Positions 31,323 to 40,572 of a stretch of 64,000 bases of DNA are shown here, piece after piece. The DNA is from Caldimonas mangrovi (GTDB taxonomy: Bacteria > Pseudomonadota > Gammaproteobacteria > Burkholderiales > Burkholderiaceae_C), in the NCBI RefSeq assembly GCF_023721835.1, contig NZ_JAMKFE010000010.1:1-64000 (forward strand), given 5' to 3'. The number at the start of each line of letters is the position of its first letter. Positions within the stretch are counted from its first letter, which is position 1. The notes under the pieces were generated by a model. That model was given only the letters and a program-made list of their open reading frames with translations. It was not told the origin of the DNA and made no database searches. The position numbers and the translations under genes were made by a program.

Positions 31323-33728
31323 ATGCGCACACATCGACACGGAGCCGCCATCGGCACGGCCTTGCTGGCCCTCGTTCTTGCAGGGCTCGCCCCACACGCA
31401 CGCAGCCGGGGCATGGACGCGACCGATGCGCCTCCCGCTGCGGCGGTCGAGCTGCGGCGCACCGCGGACGGCATTCCCCACATACGCGCCGGCAGGTGGC
31501 GCGACCTCGGCTACGGCGTCGGTCACGTGCAAGCCGAGGATGCACTGTGCACGCTGGCCGAAGGCTTCGTGACGTTCGAAGGTCGCCGCTCGTACTTCTT
31601 TGGAGCGAGTGCCCGTCCTGCCCGTGTCTCCACCTTCGGCCAGTCCAAGAATCTCGACCTGGACTTCTTCTTCCGGGCGTTCGTCGACGAACGTGTGGTG
31701 CAACGGTACCGCGACGAACAACCGCGGGAGCTGAACGAGCTGATCGAGGGGTATGCCGCGGGATACAACCGCTACCTGACGCAGGCACGCGGCCCACAGA
31801 CCGGCCGTCCGGCGCATGCCTGTCTGCAGCAGGCCTGGGTGCGCCCGATCGGCGCCGAAGACGTCTACCGGCGCATGTACGTCGCTCATCTCGCGGCGGG
31901 GTATGCGCATTTCATCCCGCAGCTGACCCATGCGCGGCCCGCGTCGGCCGACGCACCGCAGGCTGAAACGGCGGGGCGCGAGGCGCTCCGCCGCCTGCTT
32001 GCTCATCGGGTGGGCGACCGGCCGGCGCTCGGCAGCAACGCGATCGCCTTCGGCCGGCAGGCCACCGGTGAGGCCGGCGGCGTGTTGCTCGGCAACCCGC
32101 ACTGGTACTGGGGCGGACCGGACCGCTTCTACCAGATGCATCTCACGATCCCGGGCCGCCTGGACGTCGCGGGCGTTTCTTTCCTCGGCATTCCCGTGGT
32201 GATGATCGGCTTCAACCGCGACGTTGCATGGAGCCACACCGTGTCCGAGGCGCGGCGGTTCGGCCTGTTCGAGCTTTCGCTCGTGGAGGGCAGTCCGACC
32301 CGCTACCGCGTCGACGGCCGGGTCGAGTCCATGCAGGCGCGACGCGTGACGGTCGAGGTGCGAGGCGAGGGCGGCAAGCCGCGCCGGGTGGCGCGCACGT
32401 TCTACCGCAGCCGCTACGGTCCCATCGTCGACCTGGGAGCCCAGGACGCCGCCTTCGGCTGGGGACGCGAACGCGCGCTCGCGCTGCGCGACGTGAACGC
32501 TGACAACTTCCGCGTGTTCCGCAACTTTTTCTACTGGAACCAGGCCAAGTCTCTGGACGAGTTCATCGAGATCCAGCGCCGTGAGGCCGCCGTTCCCTGG
32601 GTCAACACGCTCGCGATCGGGCGTGGCGACGGCCGGGTCTGGTACGCGGATGTCGGTGCCGTGCCCAACGTGCCCGATCCGCTGCGCCAGAGCTGCGCGA
32701 CGCCGCTGGCCGAGGGCTTTGCACAGGTCGACCCGTTGACGCCTTTGCTCGACGGCAGCCGTTCTGCCTGTGATTGGCAGCACGACCCTGCGGCCGCGCA
32801 ACCGGGCACGATGCCCGCTGCGGCGCAACCCAGCCTGCTGCGCGAGGACTACGTCGCGAACATGAACGACAGCTACTGGTTGACGCAGCCGGCGCAGCCG
32901 CTGGAGGGCTTTCCTTCGCTGCTGGGCGGCGAGCGGCGCGCCTTGTCCCTGCGGGGGCGGCTCGGGCACGAGATGGCGCAGTCGCTGGTGACGTCGGCAG
33001 CCGGCTCGTCGGCCGAACTCGCACGCCGCGTGATGCGCGATGCACTCCACCCCCGGGTGTACTCGGCCGAACAGTTCAAGGCGCAGCTGCTCGATCCGGC
33101 CTGCCGGCAGCGGCACGTCGGCAAGGTGGACCTGGGCTCGGCGTGCGACATCCTCGGGCGCTGGCCCAACACGGCGGGGGCCGATGACCGCGGCGTGCTG
33201 CTGTGGGAGGCGTTCTGGCGCCGTGTGCGCGACATCCCGGAGAGCGAGCTGTTCCGGCAGGCTTTTTCTGCCAGTGCGCCGCTGAGCACGCCGCACCAGG
33301 CCAATGGCGCCGACCCGCGCGTTGCCCGGGCCTTGGCCGACGCCGTGGTCGAATTCCGGCGTGCCGGGCGAGCGCTGGATGAACCGCTCGGCCGCCGACG
33401 CTATGTGCGCAGCGAAGGGCATCGGGTGCCGCTGTATGGCGGTTGCCACGGACACGGCAACTTCGTGGTGGCATGCAACGAGAACGACATGGATGCAATG
33501 AGCCCCGACTCGCTGGCGAACAGCTACCTGCAAGTCGTGCGGTTCACGCCGGAAGGCGTCGAGGCCCACACCCTGCTGGCCCACGGTCAGCGCGACACCG
33601 CGGTCGACAACGGCGATGGCATCGAACCGGTGCGCCGGTATGCCGACAAGCAATGGTTGCGCTTCCCGTTCACCGACGGCGAGATCGTCGGTGATCCCGC
33701 GTTGCAGCGCACCGTGCTGCACCCTTGA
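31323..33728 (+). CDS. Periplasmic siderophore acylase (PvdQ-like Ntn hydrolase)
   Basis: 801 aa with an N-terminal signal peptide (about residues 1-28). Penicillin-acylase family: the alpha chain (about 29-237) is followed by the autoprocessing site GSNAIAFGR, where Ser238 becomes the N-terminal nucleophile of the beta chain, and then by NPHWYWGGPDRFYQMHL. This matches the PvdQ arrangement. PvdQ removes the fatty-acyl chain from pyoverdine and AHL signals in the periplasm. Here the likely job is deacylating a lipidated NRPS precursor after export, which predicts a fatty-acyl starter module upstream of this window. It is followed 13 bp later by the exporter gene. AHL acylase activity is an alternative. 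Confidence 0.9.
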   Translation: MRTHRHGAAIGTALLALVLAGLAPHARSRGMDATDAPPAAAVELRRTADGIPHIRAGRWRDLGYGVGHVQAEDALCTLAEGFVTFEGRRSYFFGASARPARVSTFGQSKNLDLDFFFRAFVDERVVQRYRDEQPRELNELIEGYAAGYNRYLTQARGPQTGRPAHACLQQAWVRPIGAEDVYRRMYVAHLAAGYAHFIPQLTHARPASADAPQAETAGREALRRLLAHRVGDRPALGSNAIAFGRQATGEAGGVLLGNPHWYWGGPDRFYQMHLTIPGRLDVAGVSFLGIPVVMIGFNRDVAWSHTVSEARRFGLFELSLVEGSPTRYRVDGRVESMQARRVTVEVRGEGGKPRRVARTFYRSRYGPIVDLGAQDAAFGWGRERALALRDVNADNFRVFRNFFYWNQAKSLDEFIEIQRREAAVPWVNTLAIGRGDGRVWYADVGAVPNVPDPLRQSCATPLAEGFAQVDPLTPLLDGSRSACDWQHDPAAAQPGTMPAAAQPSLLREDYVANMNDSYWLTQPAQPLEGFPSLLGGERRALSLRGRLGHEMAQSLVTSAAGSSAELARRVMRDALHPRVYSAEQFKAQLLDPACRQRHVGKVDLGSACDILGRWPNTAGADDRGVLLWEAFWRRVRDIPESELFRQAFSASAPLSTPHQANGADPRVARALADAVVEFRRAGRALDEPLGRRRYVRSEGHRVPLYGGCHGHGNFVVACNENDMDAMSPDSLANSYLQVVRFTPEGVEAHTLLAHGQRDTAVDNGDGIEPVRRYADKQWLRFPFTDGEIVGDPALQRTVLHP

Positions 33729-33741
33729 GCGGGGGATCTTC

Positions 33742-35406
33742 GTGCTGTCTTATCTGCTGAAGCAATCCCGCGGCCTGCTGCTGGCCGCGGCTTTCGCGAG
33801 TGCACTGGCCGGCGTGTTCAGCGTGCTGCTCGTGGCCCAGATCAACGCGGCGCTCACCGCCGACACCGGCGCGGCCCGGGCGGCCCTGGCGTGGACCTTC
33901 GGCGGAGTGGCGGTACTCGCCATGCTGAGCCAGATGGGCGCGTCCGTGCTCTTCGAGCGGTTGAGCCAGAGCGCACATGCCGTATTGCGGCGCTATATCT
34001 CTCAGCACGTGGTTGCGGCTGACTTTCGCCGCCTCGAGGAACTCGGTGGCCCCAAGGTGCATTCAGCGCTTTCCGAGCACAGCACGCGGGTCGCAGAGTT
34101 TTTCGTCAGCGTCCCGGCGATCCTGACGAACGCCATCATCGTCGTCGGCTGCCTCGTCTATATGGCGTGGCTGTCGTGGCAGGTGTTCCTGGCCGCATTG
34201 GTCGTGATCGGCCTCGGCTCGCTCGGCTACCACCTGGCGCACTTGCGGGCGATTCGCCATCTCGATACGGCCTCCAGGGAGCAGGACCGGCTGTTCGATC
34301 ACTTCCGCTCGCTGGTCGATGGTGCCAAGGAGCTGCGGCTGAACGGGCGCAAGCGCGAGCGGTTCTCGCAAGAGGTGCTGGGCGACTCCATCGAGACGGT
34401 GCGGCGCGAGCGGGCCCGGGGCATGTCCATCTTCGTCGCGTCGGCGAGCTGGGGCAACTTCCTCATCTATGCGTTCATCGGGCTGGTGCTGTTCATGCTC
34501 GTGGGCGACGTGCCCGAGCGCACGCGCGTGATGACCGGTTTCGCGCTTGTCTTCGTCTACATGGTGACGCCGCTCGAAACACTGCTACTGAACCTGCCGC
34601 GTGCCAACCTCGCGCGCGTGTCGGCCGCCCGCATCGACGAGATCACACAGAACCTGCCCGCCACCGATGATGGCCCGTCTGCCACCCGTGCCCCGGCGCT
34701 GAGCCGCGTGACGCTCGAAGGCGTACGTCACCGCTACTACCATGAAGCGAGCGACGACATGTTCACGCTCGGCCCCATCGACCTGACGTTCGAGACGGGA
34801 CAGCTCACGTTTCTGGTAGGCGGCAACGGCAGCGGCAAGACCACGCTTGCCAAGCTGTTGCTGGGGCTGTACCGCCCCGAGGAAGGCCGTGTCCTGCTGA
34901 ACGGCGAGCGTGTCGACGATGCGAGCCGCGACCGCTACCGGCAGTGCTTCTCGGCGATCTTTTCCGACTTCCATCTGTTCGACCGCCTGCTCGACGTGCC
35001 GAGCGCCGAGCTGGACACCACCGGCAATGCCTTGATCGAGAAGTTGCACCTGAAGCACAAGGTACAGATGCGCGACGGCGCGTTCACCACGCGAGCGCTG
35101 TCGCAAGGCCAGCGCAAACGCCTCGCCCTGGTGGTGGCCTACCTCGAAGACCGGCCGTTCCTCGTTTTCGACGAATGGGCGGCGGATCAGGATCCGGTGT
35201 TCAAGGACGTGTTCTACCGCGAGCTGCTACCGGAACTGAAAGCGCAGGGCAAGACGGTGCTCGTGATCACGCACGACGATCGCTACTTCCCGCTGGCCGA
35301 TCGGCTGGTGCGGATGGACAACGGACAGATCGTCTCGTGCGAGCAGGTCTGCGTCGCCCCCGAGACACGGTCTCGGCACGCTCCGTTGCTCGCCGTCGCC
35401 CCGTGA
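33742..35406 (+). CDS. pvdE: Cyclic-peptide/siderophore ABC exporter (PvdE/SyrD family)
   Basis: 554 aa starting at GTG 33742, with GGGGGA just upstream; the frame is open earlier, but only inside the acylase gene. Half-transporter with about six N-terminal membrane segments (residues 10-300) fused to an ATPase: Walker A VGGNGSGKTTLAKLL, signature ALSQGQRKRLAL, Walker B LVFDEWAADQDP, which is characteristic of the PvdE/SyrD cyclic-peptide transporter group. It should carry the acylated precursor across the inner membrane to the periplasmic acylase encoded just before it. The stop overlaps the next gene's GTG (GTGA), coupling translation. Confidence 0.93.
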   Translation: MLSYLLKQSRGLLLAAAFASALAGVFSVLLVAQINAALTADTGAARAALAWTFGGVAVLAMLSQMGASVLFERLSQSAHAVLRRYISQHVVAADFRRLEELGGPKVHSALSEHSTRVAEFFVSVPAILTNAIIVVGCLVYMAWLSWQVFLAALVVIGLGSLGYHLAHLRAIRHLDTASREQDRLFDHFRSLVDGAKELRLNGRKRERFSQEVLGDSIETVRRERARGMSIFVASASWGNFLIYAFIGLVLFMLVGDVPERTRVMTGFALVFVYMVTPLETLLLNLPRANLARVSAARIDEITQNLPATDDGPSATRAPALSRVTLEGVRHRYYHEASDDMFTLGPIDLTFETGQLTFLVGGNGSGKTTLAKLLLGLYRPEEGRVLLNGERVDDASRDRYRQCFSAIFSDFHLFDRLLDVPSAELDTTGNALIEKLHLKHKVQMRDGAFTTRALSQGQRKRLALVVAYLEDRPFLVFDEWAADQDPVFKDVFYRELLPELKAQGKTVLVITHDDRYFPLADRLVRMDNGQIVSCEQVCVAPETRSRHAPLLAVAP

Positions 35407-37364
35407 GTCGACGCCCGGGCAGGCGCGGCTGCGCCTGGTGGCTGTGCGCGGCCGCGGCTGGCGTGTTGTGCGACGGCGCCGCTGCATCGGGCGACTTCAA
35501 CGAAAGCGGCGGCGAACGGCAAGTGCTGAAGTTCAACGATGCGGGCGGCAGCCTGGGCATGGCGGCGCCAGCGGGCTACGGCGGTTTTGCCGTCAACCGC
35601 AACTTCCTGCGTGGCTTCGAGAACGAGAGCGCACTGCGCAACGGCTACCGCGACTTCGGGTACCTGGGCGGCGAGAGCGATGCCGGCCGCGAAGGTGTCG
35701 AAGTGTTCAAGGGGCCGGCCTCGGCACTCTATGGCAACGGGAAACCCGGCGGCGACCTCAACGTGCTGACCTTGCCGCCGGACGGCAAGCGACGACACGA
35801 CGCGCAGTGGAGCCTGGAGCGCTACGGTTATCGATCGCTGCGGGCGGATCTCGGTGGCACAGCGGGCCGGGACGGCGATGTGGCGGTGCGTATCGGCGCG
35901 CTCGCCGAGGGCGGTCCCGGGCGCCGGCGTTTCGACGACATCGAGTCGTACGGGCTGGCCCCGGCCATCGCATGGCGCCTGAGCGCCGACACCCGGATCG
36001 CGCTGGAGGCAGACGCGCTCAAGGTGAACGACCAGGTGGCGCCCGATCGGCTTGCGCTGGCACCGCTGATCGCCTTTCCCGAACGCGGCACGCTCGGCGA
36101 GCGTGGCGACCGGCTCGACGAACGAGGGCACACCTGGCGCCTGGCGCTGGAACACCGTGACGGGTCCCGCTGGCGCGTGCGGCAGGCGCTGTTCGTGCAG
36201 CGCTACCGCGCCTGGACCGACGCCACCGAACTCGACGTCTACGGAATGACGGGTGACGATGTCCTGACGAGCAACGGACAGGCGGTGCGACGGGTGGCCG
36301 TCCGCCGCCGCGAAAGCGTCGCCAGCGAGGTTGCGCAGACCGAGTGGTACACGCAGATCGAGACGCCGTCGGTGCGCCACGAGCTGCTGGCGGGTGTCGA
36401 GCTGGGGCGCTACCGCGCGTCCACGTCGGGCCGCATGGCGCCGCTCGCGTCGCTCGATCTGGATACACCGCACTACGGAACCCGGCCCGGTGAGTTCGTG
36501 TCCGACGTCGACCGCCAGGACAGCAGCCGCACCCAGGTGGCGTATCTGCAGGACCGGCTCGCCATCGGCCCGCGGCTGCGTGCGCTGGTGGCGCTGCGCG
36601 CGGAACGCGTGCAGGCATGGAGCGACAACCACCTCGATGGCGAGCGCTACCAGGGCGAACATACCTTGTTGTCGCCCAGGGTCGGCCTCGTCTACGACAC
36701 CGGCCCACGACTGTCCTGGTTCGCCAGCTGGACCCAGTCCTCCCGCCCGCAACTCGGGCAGGCCACGGCCAGCGGCAACCTGTTGCCGCCCGAGAAGAGC
36801 CGACAGCTCGAAGTGGGCGTGCAGTGGGGGCACCCGGACGAAGGATTGATGGGCACGTTGTCGCTGTTCCAGCTCGACAAGCGCGACCTGTCGACGATCG
36901 ACCCGTCGCATCCGGATTTTTCGCTGCCTGGAGGCGAGCGACGCAGCCGGGGCATCGAGCTGGACCTGCGCGGCCACCCATGGCCGGGAGCCCAGCTCGA
37001 CGCCAGCATCGAGTGGCTGCGCGCAGAGGTCGTGAAAGACAGCGGTGTGCCGCCAGGCACCGCCTTGCCGGGCGTGGCGCCCTGGTTCGCCACCGCGTGG
37101 CTGACGCAAACCTTCAAGACGCACTGGACCGCAGGCCTGGGCCTGGTGGGCGAAGGGCGCCGGCGTGCACATCTGCCTCCCAACGAACTCCGGTTGCCGT
37201 CGTATTTCATGCTGGACCTCTCGCTGGCCTATCGCGCCGAGGGATGGCGGGCGCAATTGACGCTGGGCAATGCCTTGGCGCGCAGGGCGCTGATCTCCGA
37301 CGGCTATTCCGTCGACATCGCCGAGCCGCGATCCCTGGCGCTTTCGGTGTCGTCCAGCTTCTAG
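35403..37364 (+). CDS. TonB-dependent receptor with shortened plug
   Basis: 653 aa from GTG 35403, which overlaps the exporter stop and gives a good signal peptide (CAWWLCAAAAGVLCDGAAA). The barrel is typical and ends in LALSVSSSF. The plug keeps NRNFLRGFENES, RNGYRDFGYLGG, VEVFKGPASALYGNGKPGG and LNVLTLPP. It lacks the usual first 60-70 residues: no TonB-box-like segment and no TP-S-V-ITREEL / EALR-VPGV block. It is short for the family. It may be a natural variant, a partially degraded second receptor, or a receptor using another energy contact. By context it serves uptake or recycling of the same siderophore. Confidence 0.85.
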   Translation: MSRRPGRRGCAWWLCAAAAGVLCDGAAASGDFNESGGERQVLKFNDAGGSLGMAAPAGYGGFAVNRNFLRGFENESALRNGYRDFGYLGGESDAGREGVEVFKGPASALYGNGKPGGDLNVLTLPPDGKRRHDAQWSLERYGYRSLRADLGGTAGRDGDVAVRIGALAEGGPGRRRFDDIESYGLAPAIAWRLSADTRIALEADALKVNDQVAPDRLALAPLIAFPERGTLGERGDRLDERGHTWRLALEHRDGSRWRVRQALFVQRYRAWTDATELDVYGMTGDDVLTSNGQAVRRVAVRRRESVASEVAQTEWYTQIETPSVRHELLAGVELGRYRASTSGRMAPLASLDLDTPHYGTRPGEFVSDVDRQDSSRTQVAYLQDRLAIGPRLRALVALRAERVQAWSDNHLDGERYQGEHTLLSPRVGLVYDTGPRLSWFASWTQSSRPQLGQATASGNLLPPEKSRQLEVGVQWGHPDEGLMGTLSLFQLDKRDLSTIDPSHPDFSLPGGERRSRGIELDLRGHPWPGAQLDASIEWLRAEVVKDSGVPPGTALPGVAPWFATAWLTQTFKTHWTAGLGLVGEGRRRAHLPPNELRLPSYFMLDLSLAYRAEGWRAQLTLGNALARRALISDGYSVDIAEPRSLALSVSSSF

Positions 37365-37626
37365 GGTGCGGTCCCGTAGGTCGTGGAACCGATGTCGAGC
37401 GCATGCAGGCGTTTCTCGCCTCGACTTCTTCCACGAATTTGGCCAGCGGCACACCAGGACCGGTTCGCCGCACCCGTCATTGGGACAAGCCCGGATCATG
37501 TGTTTGCCGAGGATCACACCGGCGAGCGCGCGCGAGCCGGCCGTGGTGGTTACACTTGCGCCGCCTTTGATGTTGCAAAGGCCGGGCTCGCAACCGCGCG
37601 CCTGCAACCCATGAGCACTTGAACGC
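37365..37626. other. Intergenic, no gene seen
   Basis: 262 bp between the second receptor and the HU-like gene. No supported coding frame, hairpin or strong promoter is visible; short frames on both strands lack family resemblance. TACACT at 37551-37556 could be a -10 for the HU gene, but no -35 fits. Confidence 0.4.
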
Positions 37627-38010
37627 ATGAATCGCATTGAACTGATCGAAAAACTGGCCACCTCTCACGACCTCAGCAAGGCTGCCGCCGGCCGCATCGT
37701 CGACACCCTGCTGGAGACCATCGTCGGCGCCGTCAAGAAGGGCGACAGCGTCCAGCTGATCGGCTTCGGTACTTTCAAGCAGGTCGCACGCGCCGCGCGC
37801 ACCGGCTTCAACCCGCGGGAAGGCAAGGCAATCAAGATCGCCGCGACGAAGGTGCCGAAGTTCGTGCCGGGCAGCGCGTTCAAGGCGGCGGTCGACCCGA
37901 AGGCCGCAGCGCGCAAGGCGGGCGCCGCCAAGGCCGCGCCGGTCGCAGCCAAGAAGCAGGCTGCCAAGAAGGTCGCTGCGAAGAAGACCGCCGCCAAGAA
38001 GGCGCGCTGA
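37627..38010 (+). CDS. HU-family DNA-binding protein with Lys/Ala-rich tail
   Basis: 127 aa. Residues 1-92 are a complete HU/IHF fold (MNRIELIEKLA, GDSVQLIGFGTFKQVARAARTGFNPREGKAIKI, VPKFVPGSAFKAAV). The remaining 35 residues are a histone H1-like AAKK-repeat tail, as in several Burkholderiales and actinobacterial HU proteins. It is a nucleoid-compacting protein that bends DNA. It is a single gene, unrelated by function to the siderophore genes. No clear Shine-Dalgarno is seen upstream of the ATG. Confidence 0.93.
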   Translation: MNRIELIEKLATSHDLSKAAAGRIVDTLLETIVGAVKKGDSVQLIGFGTFKQVARAARTGFNPREGKAIKIAATKVPKFVPGSAFKAAVDPKAAARKAGAAKAAPVAAKKQAAKKVAAKKTAAKKAR

Positions 38011-38032
38011 GCCTGAGCGGCCGTGAGCCGCG

Positions 38033-38800
38033 TCAGGTTGTCGTCTTCACGTGCAGCCGGCTCGATTGGCAGCGATGCAGGGCACGATAGTGCTCCACGG
38101 GCCGGCCGCTCGCACCATAGGCGATGGATTCGATGCGCAGCAGCGGCTCCTGCCCGGTGATGCCCAGCAGTTCCTGCGTCGGCGCATCGGGCAGCACCGC
38201 ATCGATCCAGCGCTCTGCACGCACGATGCGCAGCCCGTACTGGCGCCGCAGCAGTTCGTACAGCGATCGGTTCTCCAGACGGGTGCGGTGCAGGCCCGGC
38301 GCCAGGTCGGCCGGCACGACGGTTTCGACCAGCAGGCGCAGCTCGTTGTCGACGCTGCGCAGGCGCCTGAGGGCCACCACCTGGTCGGTGTCCTTCAACT
38401 CGAGCGCGCTCGCTTCCTGCTCGGTCGGTGCACGCAACTCCTGCTCCAGCACCTGGGTGCGCACGGTCAGGCCCTTGCGTTCCATCTCGTCGGAAAACCC
38501 CAGCACGGTCGAGACAAAGTCCTCGTCGCGCTCTCGGGCCGACACGAAAGCGCCCTGGCCGCGGATCTTGTAGATCAGGCCGGTGCGTACCAGGTCTGCG
38601 AGCGCCTCGCGAACCACGATGCGGGAGATGCCGAACTGCTCGCCGAATTCGGCTTCGGTGGGCAGCTTGGTGCCGACCCCGAAGTCGCCCTGCAGGATGC
38701 GGCCGCGCAGCACGTCGCGGAACTGCATCCACAGCGGCGCACCGGCGTTGCGGTCCAGGGCGGGCATCGAGGGGGACGGGAGGGTAGTGGTGTGGTTCAC
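38033..38800 (-). CDS. GntR-family regulator (HutC/UTRA type)
   Basis: 255 aa from GTG 38800, which overlaps the upstream dehydrogenase stop as GTGA, the same coupling used elsewhere in this locus. An alternative ATG at 38767 would give 244 aa. Winged helix-turn-helix (LWMQFRDVLRGRILQGDFG, LPTEAEFGEQFGISRIVVREAL, GLIYKIRGQGAFV) followed by an UTRA ligand domain (LRLLVETVVPADL to the end). HutC-type regulators are usually repressors released by a sugar phosphate or other pathway metabolite. Its likely targets are the two palindromes in the divergent promoter of this locus. Confidence 0.9.
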   Translation of the reverse strand: MNHTTTLPSPSMPALDRNAGAPLWMQFRDVLRGRILQGDFGVGTKLPTEAEFGEQFGISRIVVREALADLVRTGLIYKIRGQGAFVSARERDEDFVSTVLGFSDEMERKGLTVRTQVLEQELRAPTEQEASALELKDTDQVVALRRLRSVDNELRLLVETVVPADLAPGLHRTRLENRSLYELLRRQYGLRIVRAERWIDAVLPDAPTQELLGITGQEPLLRIESIAYGASGRPVEHYRALHRCQSSRLHVKTTT

Positions 38801-40572
38801 GTGGGCAAGGCAGAAGAGATCGAATCGGCGGCCAATGATGCATCGTAAGCCGGGGGACGCCGGTGGTGCACCCCCGACGCGGCGAGGGCCACGCTGTGCC
38901 GCTCGCGCAGCAGCTCGGCGCAGGCGTCGAGTTCGCGGCGGCGCCGCGCTGCGTCCCAGCCCAGCGCCTCGGCGGCGATATCCGCCAGCTCGGCAAGCAG
39001 CGCATCGGTGAGCCGGCCGCTGATGGCCAGCAGCGTGCGGCGGATGACCAGGTCGGCGAGATGCACCACGCCGGTCTCGTGGCACAGGTAGCGCAGCTCG
39101 TCCACGGAATAGTCGGGCTCGTGTTGCAGCGGACGGTCGCCGGTGCTTGCGAAGCGTCGGGCCAGCGCGTGCGCCAGCGTGCCGTAGCGGCTCACCAGGT
39201 TCCAGGCGCGCTCGCGGTTGACACCGCCGGCGGCCTCGATGCGCGCCAGGAAGGCGTCCATCGCCCTGGCATCGGCCGGCCACTCGGCGCCGCCGCCGAT
39301 CGGCAACAGCTCGGTCGAGTGCACCCGTCGGCGGCCGAGCAGGCGCAGCACGTCGTCGGTGGCCTGCTGCGCCAGCGCACGGAAAGTCGTCCATTTACCA
39401 CCCACGAGGCAGACCATCGCGATCGCGCGCCGGGCATTGGGCGGGTCGACCACCACGCTGTGATCGCGCGAGATGCGCCCGGGCTTGTCGGCATCCGAGC
39501 GTGCCAGCGGCCGGACCCCCACGAAGGTGTACAGCACGTTGCGACGGTCGAACGACAGGCGCGGAAACACCTCGTGCAGCACGCCGAGCAGGTAGTCGAC
39601 CTCGGCCGGTTCGGTCGCGGCCTGGTCGGGGTCGTCGACCGGGATGTCGGTGGAGCCGACCAGCACGCGGCCGAGGAAAGGGTAGACGATGCACACGCGT
39701 CCGTCCGAAGCCTCGAAGTACGCCATGCGCCCGTCCAGCAGGCGGCGCAGCAGCGGGTGGTCGAGCACCAGGTGCGAGCCCTTGGTGCCCATCACGCGCG
39801 CGCTGGCGCCTTCCATCACGCTCGCACTCTGGTCGAGCCAGGCCCCGGTCGCGTTGACGACGGTGTCTGCAGTGACCTGCACGCTCTCGCCGGTCAGCTC
39901 GTCGCGCAGCGTCAGCGTCTTGCCCTCGCAGCCCGTGACCTTGCAGTAGTTGGCAGCCACCGCGTTCGGCTGGTCGCGGCAGGCATCGCCCATGAGTTCC
40001 AGGATCAACCATTCGGGATGGCTGATCCAGGCGTCGAAGAAGGTGGCCGTCCAGCGCACGTCGGGGCGAAACAGCGCACCGTCGCGCGGTGGCACGCGCT
40101 CGATCGAGTGACCGGGCATCGTGCGCTGGCGGCGACCCAGCAGGTCGTACAGCCGCAGGCCCAGTGCCACCACCAGCAGCCCGCGGGAGCCGGGCGACGC
40201 CGAGATGCCGACGAAGCGCAGCAGGCCGCTGAGCAGGCCACCGAAGTGGTTCGACAGCGGCACCACCGTCTTCAGCGGGCGGACCAGGTGCGGCGCGTTG
40301 CGCAGCAGCAGGTTGCGTTCTCGCGTGGCCTCGGCCACCAGCGAGAAGGACCCGTGCTCCAGGTACCGCAGGCCGCCGTGAATCATGCGCGACGGTGCAC
40401 TGCTCGCACCGGCGGCGAAGTCGCCCTTGTCGACGATCAGGCAGTCGACGCCCTGCAGCGACAGGTCGCGGAACACGCCCACGCCGTTGATGCCGGCGCC
40501 GACGATCACGGTGGAGAAATGCCGCCCGGCCAGCGAGGCCGGACGGACGAAGGGCGCGCGCGGTGCGCTCAT
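38797..40572 (-). CDS. GlpD-like FAD-dependent polyol-phosphate dehydrogenase
   Basis: 591 aa from ATG 40572, which overlaps the kinase stop as ATGA. FAD-dependent glycerol-3-phosphate dehydrogenase family: dinucleotide motif VIVGAGINGVGVFRDLSLQG, SSAPSRMIHGGLRYLEHGSF, VGVRPLARSDADKPGRISRDH, VGGKWTTFRALAQQATDDVL, and a helical C-terminal domain. The pairing with an FGGY kinase and a ribose-type ABC importer argues for a substrate other than plain glycerol, for example a phosphorylated tetritol or another polyol as in EryB. Electrons would pass to the quinone pool. The substrate is not determinable from sequence. Confidence 0.9.
   Translation of the reverse strand: MSAPRAPFVRPASLAGRHFSTVIVGAGINGVGVFRDLSLQGVDCLIVDKGDFAAGASSAPSRMIHGGLRYLEHGSFSLVAEATRERNLLLRNAPHLVRPLKTVVPLSNHFGGLLSGLLRFVGISASPGSRGLLVVALGLRLYDLLGRRQRTMPGHSIERVPPRDGALFRPDVRWTATFFDAWISHPEWLILELMGDACRDQPNAVAANYCKVTGCEGKTLTLRDELTGESVQVTADTVVNATGAWLDQSASVMEGASARVMGTKGSHLVLDHPLLRRLLDGRMAYFEASDGRVCIVYPFLGRVLVGSTDIPVDDPDQAATEPAEVDYLLGVLHEVFPRLSFDRRNVLYTFVGVRPLARSDADKPGRISRDHSVVVDPPNARRAIAMVCLVGGKWTTFRALAQQATDDVLRLLGRRRVHSTELLPIGGGAEWPADARAMDAFLARIEAAGGVNRERAWNLVSRYGTLAHALARRFASTGDRPLQHEPDYSVDELRYLCHETGVVHLADLVIRRTLLAISGRLTDALLAELADIAAEALGWDAARRRRELDACAELLRERHSVALAASGVHHRRPPAYDASLAADSISSALPT

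Noticed and set aside
31203-33722. Minus-strand open frame of 839 codons
   Set aside because: Opposite the PvdQ-like acylase, whose processing site and signal peptide are clear.
37365-37626. Small gene in the gap before the HU gene
   Set aside because: Short frames exist on both strands but have no ribosome site or family resemblance, and they overlap each other.
38010-38032. Terminator hairpin after the HU gene
   Set aside because: GCGGC/GCCGC makes only a 5-bp stem with no T-run, which is too weak to call.
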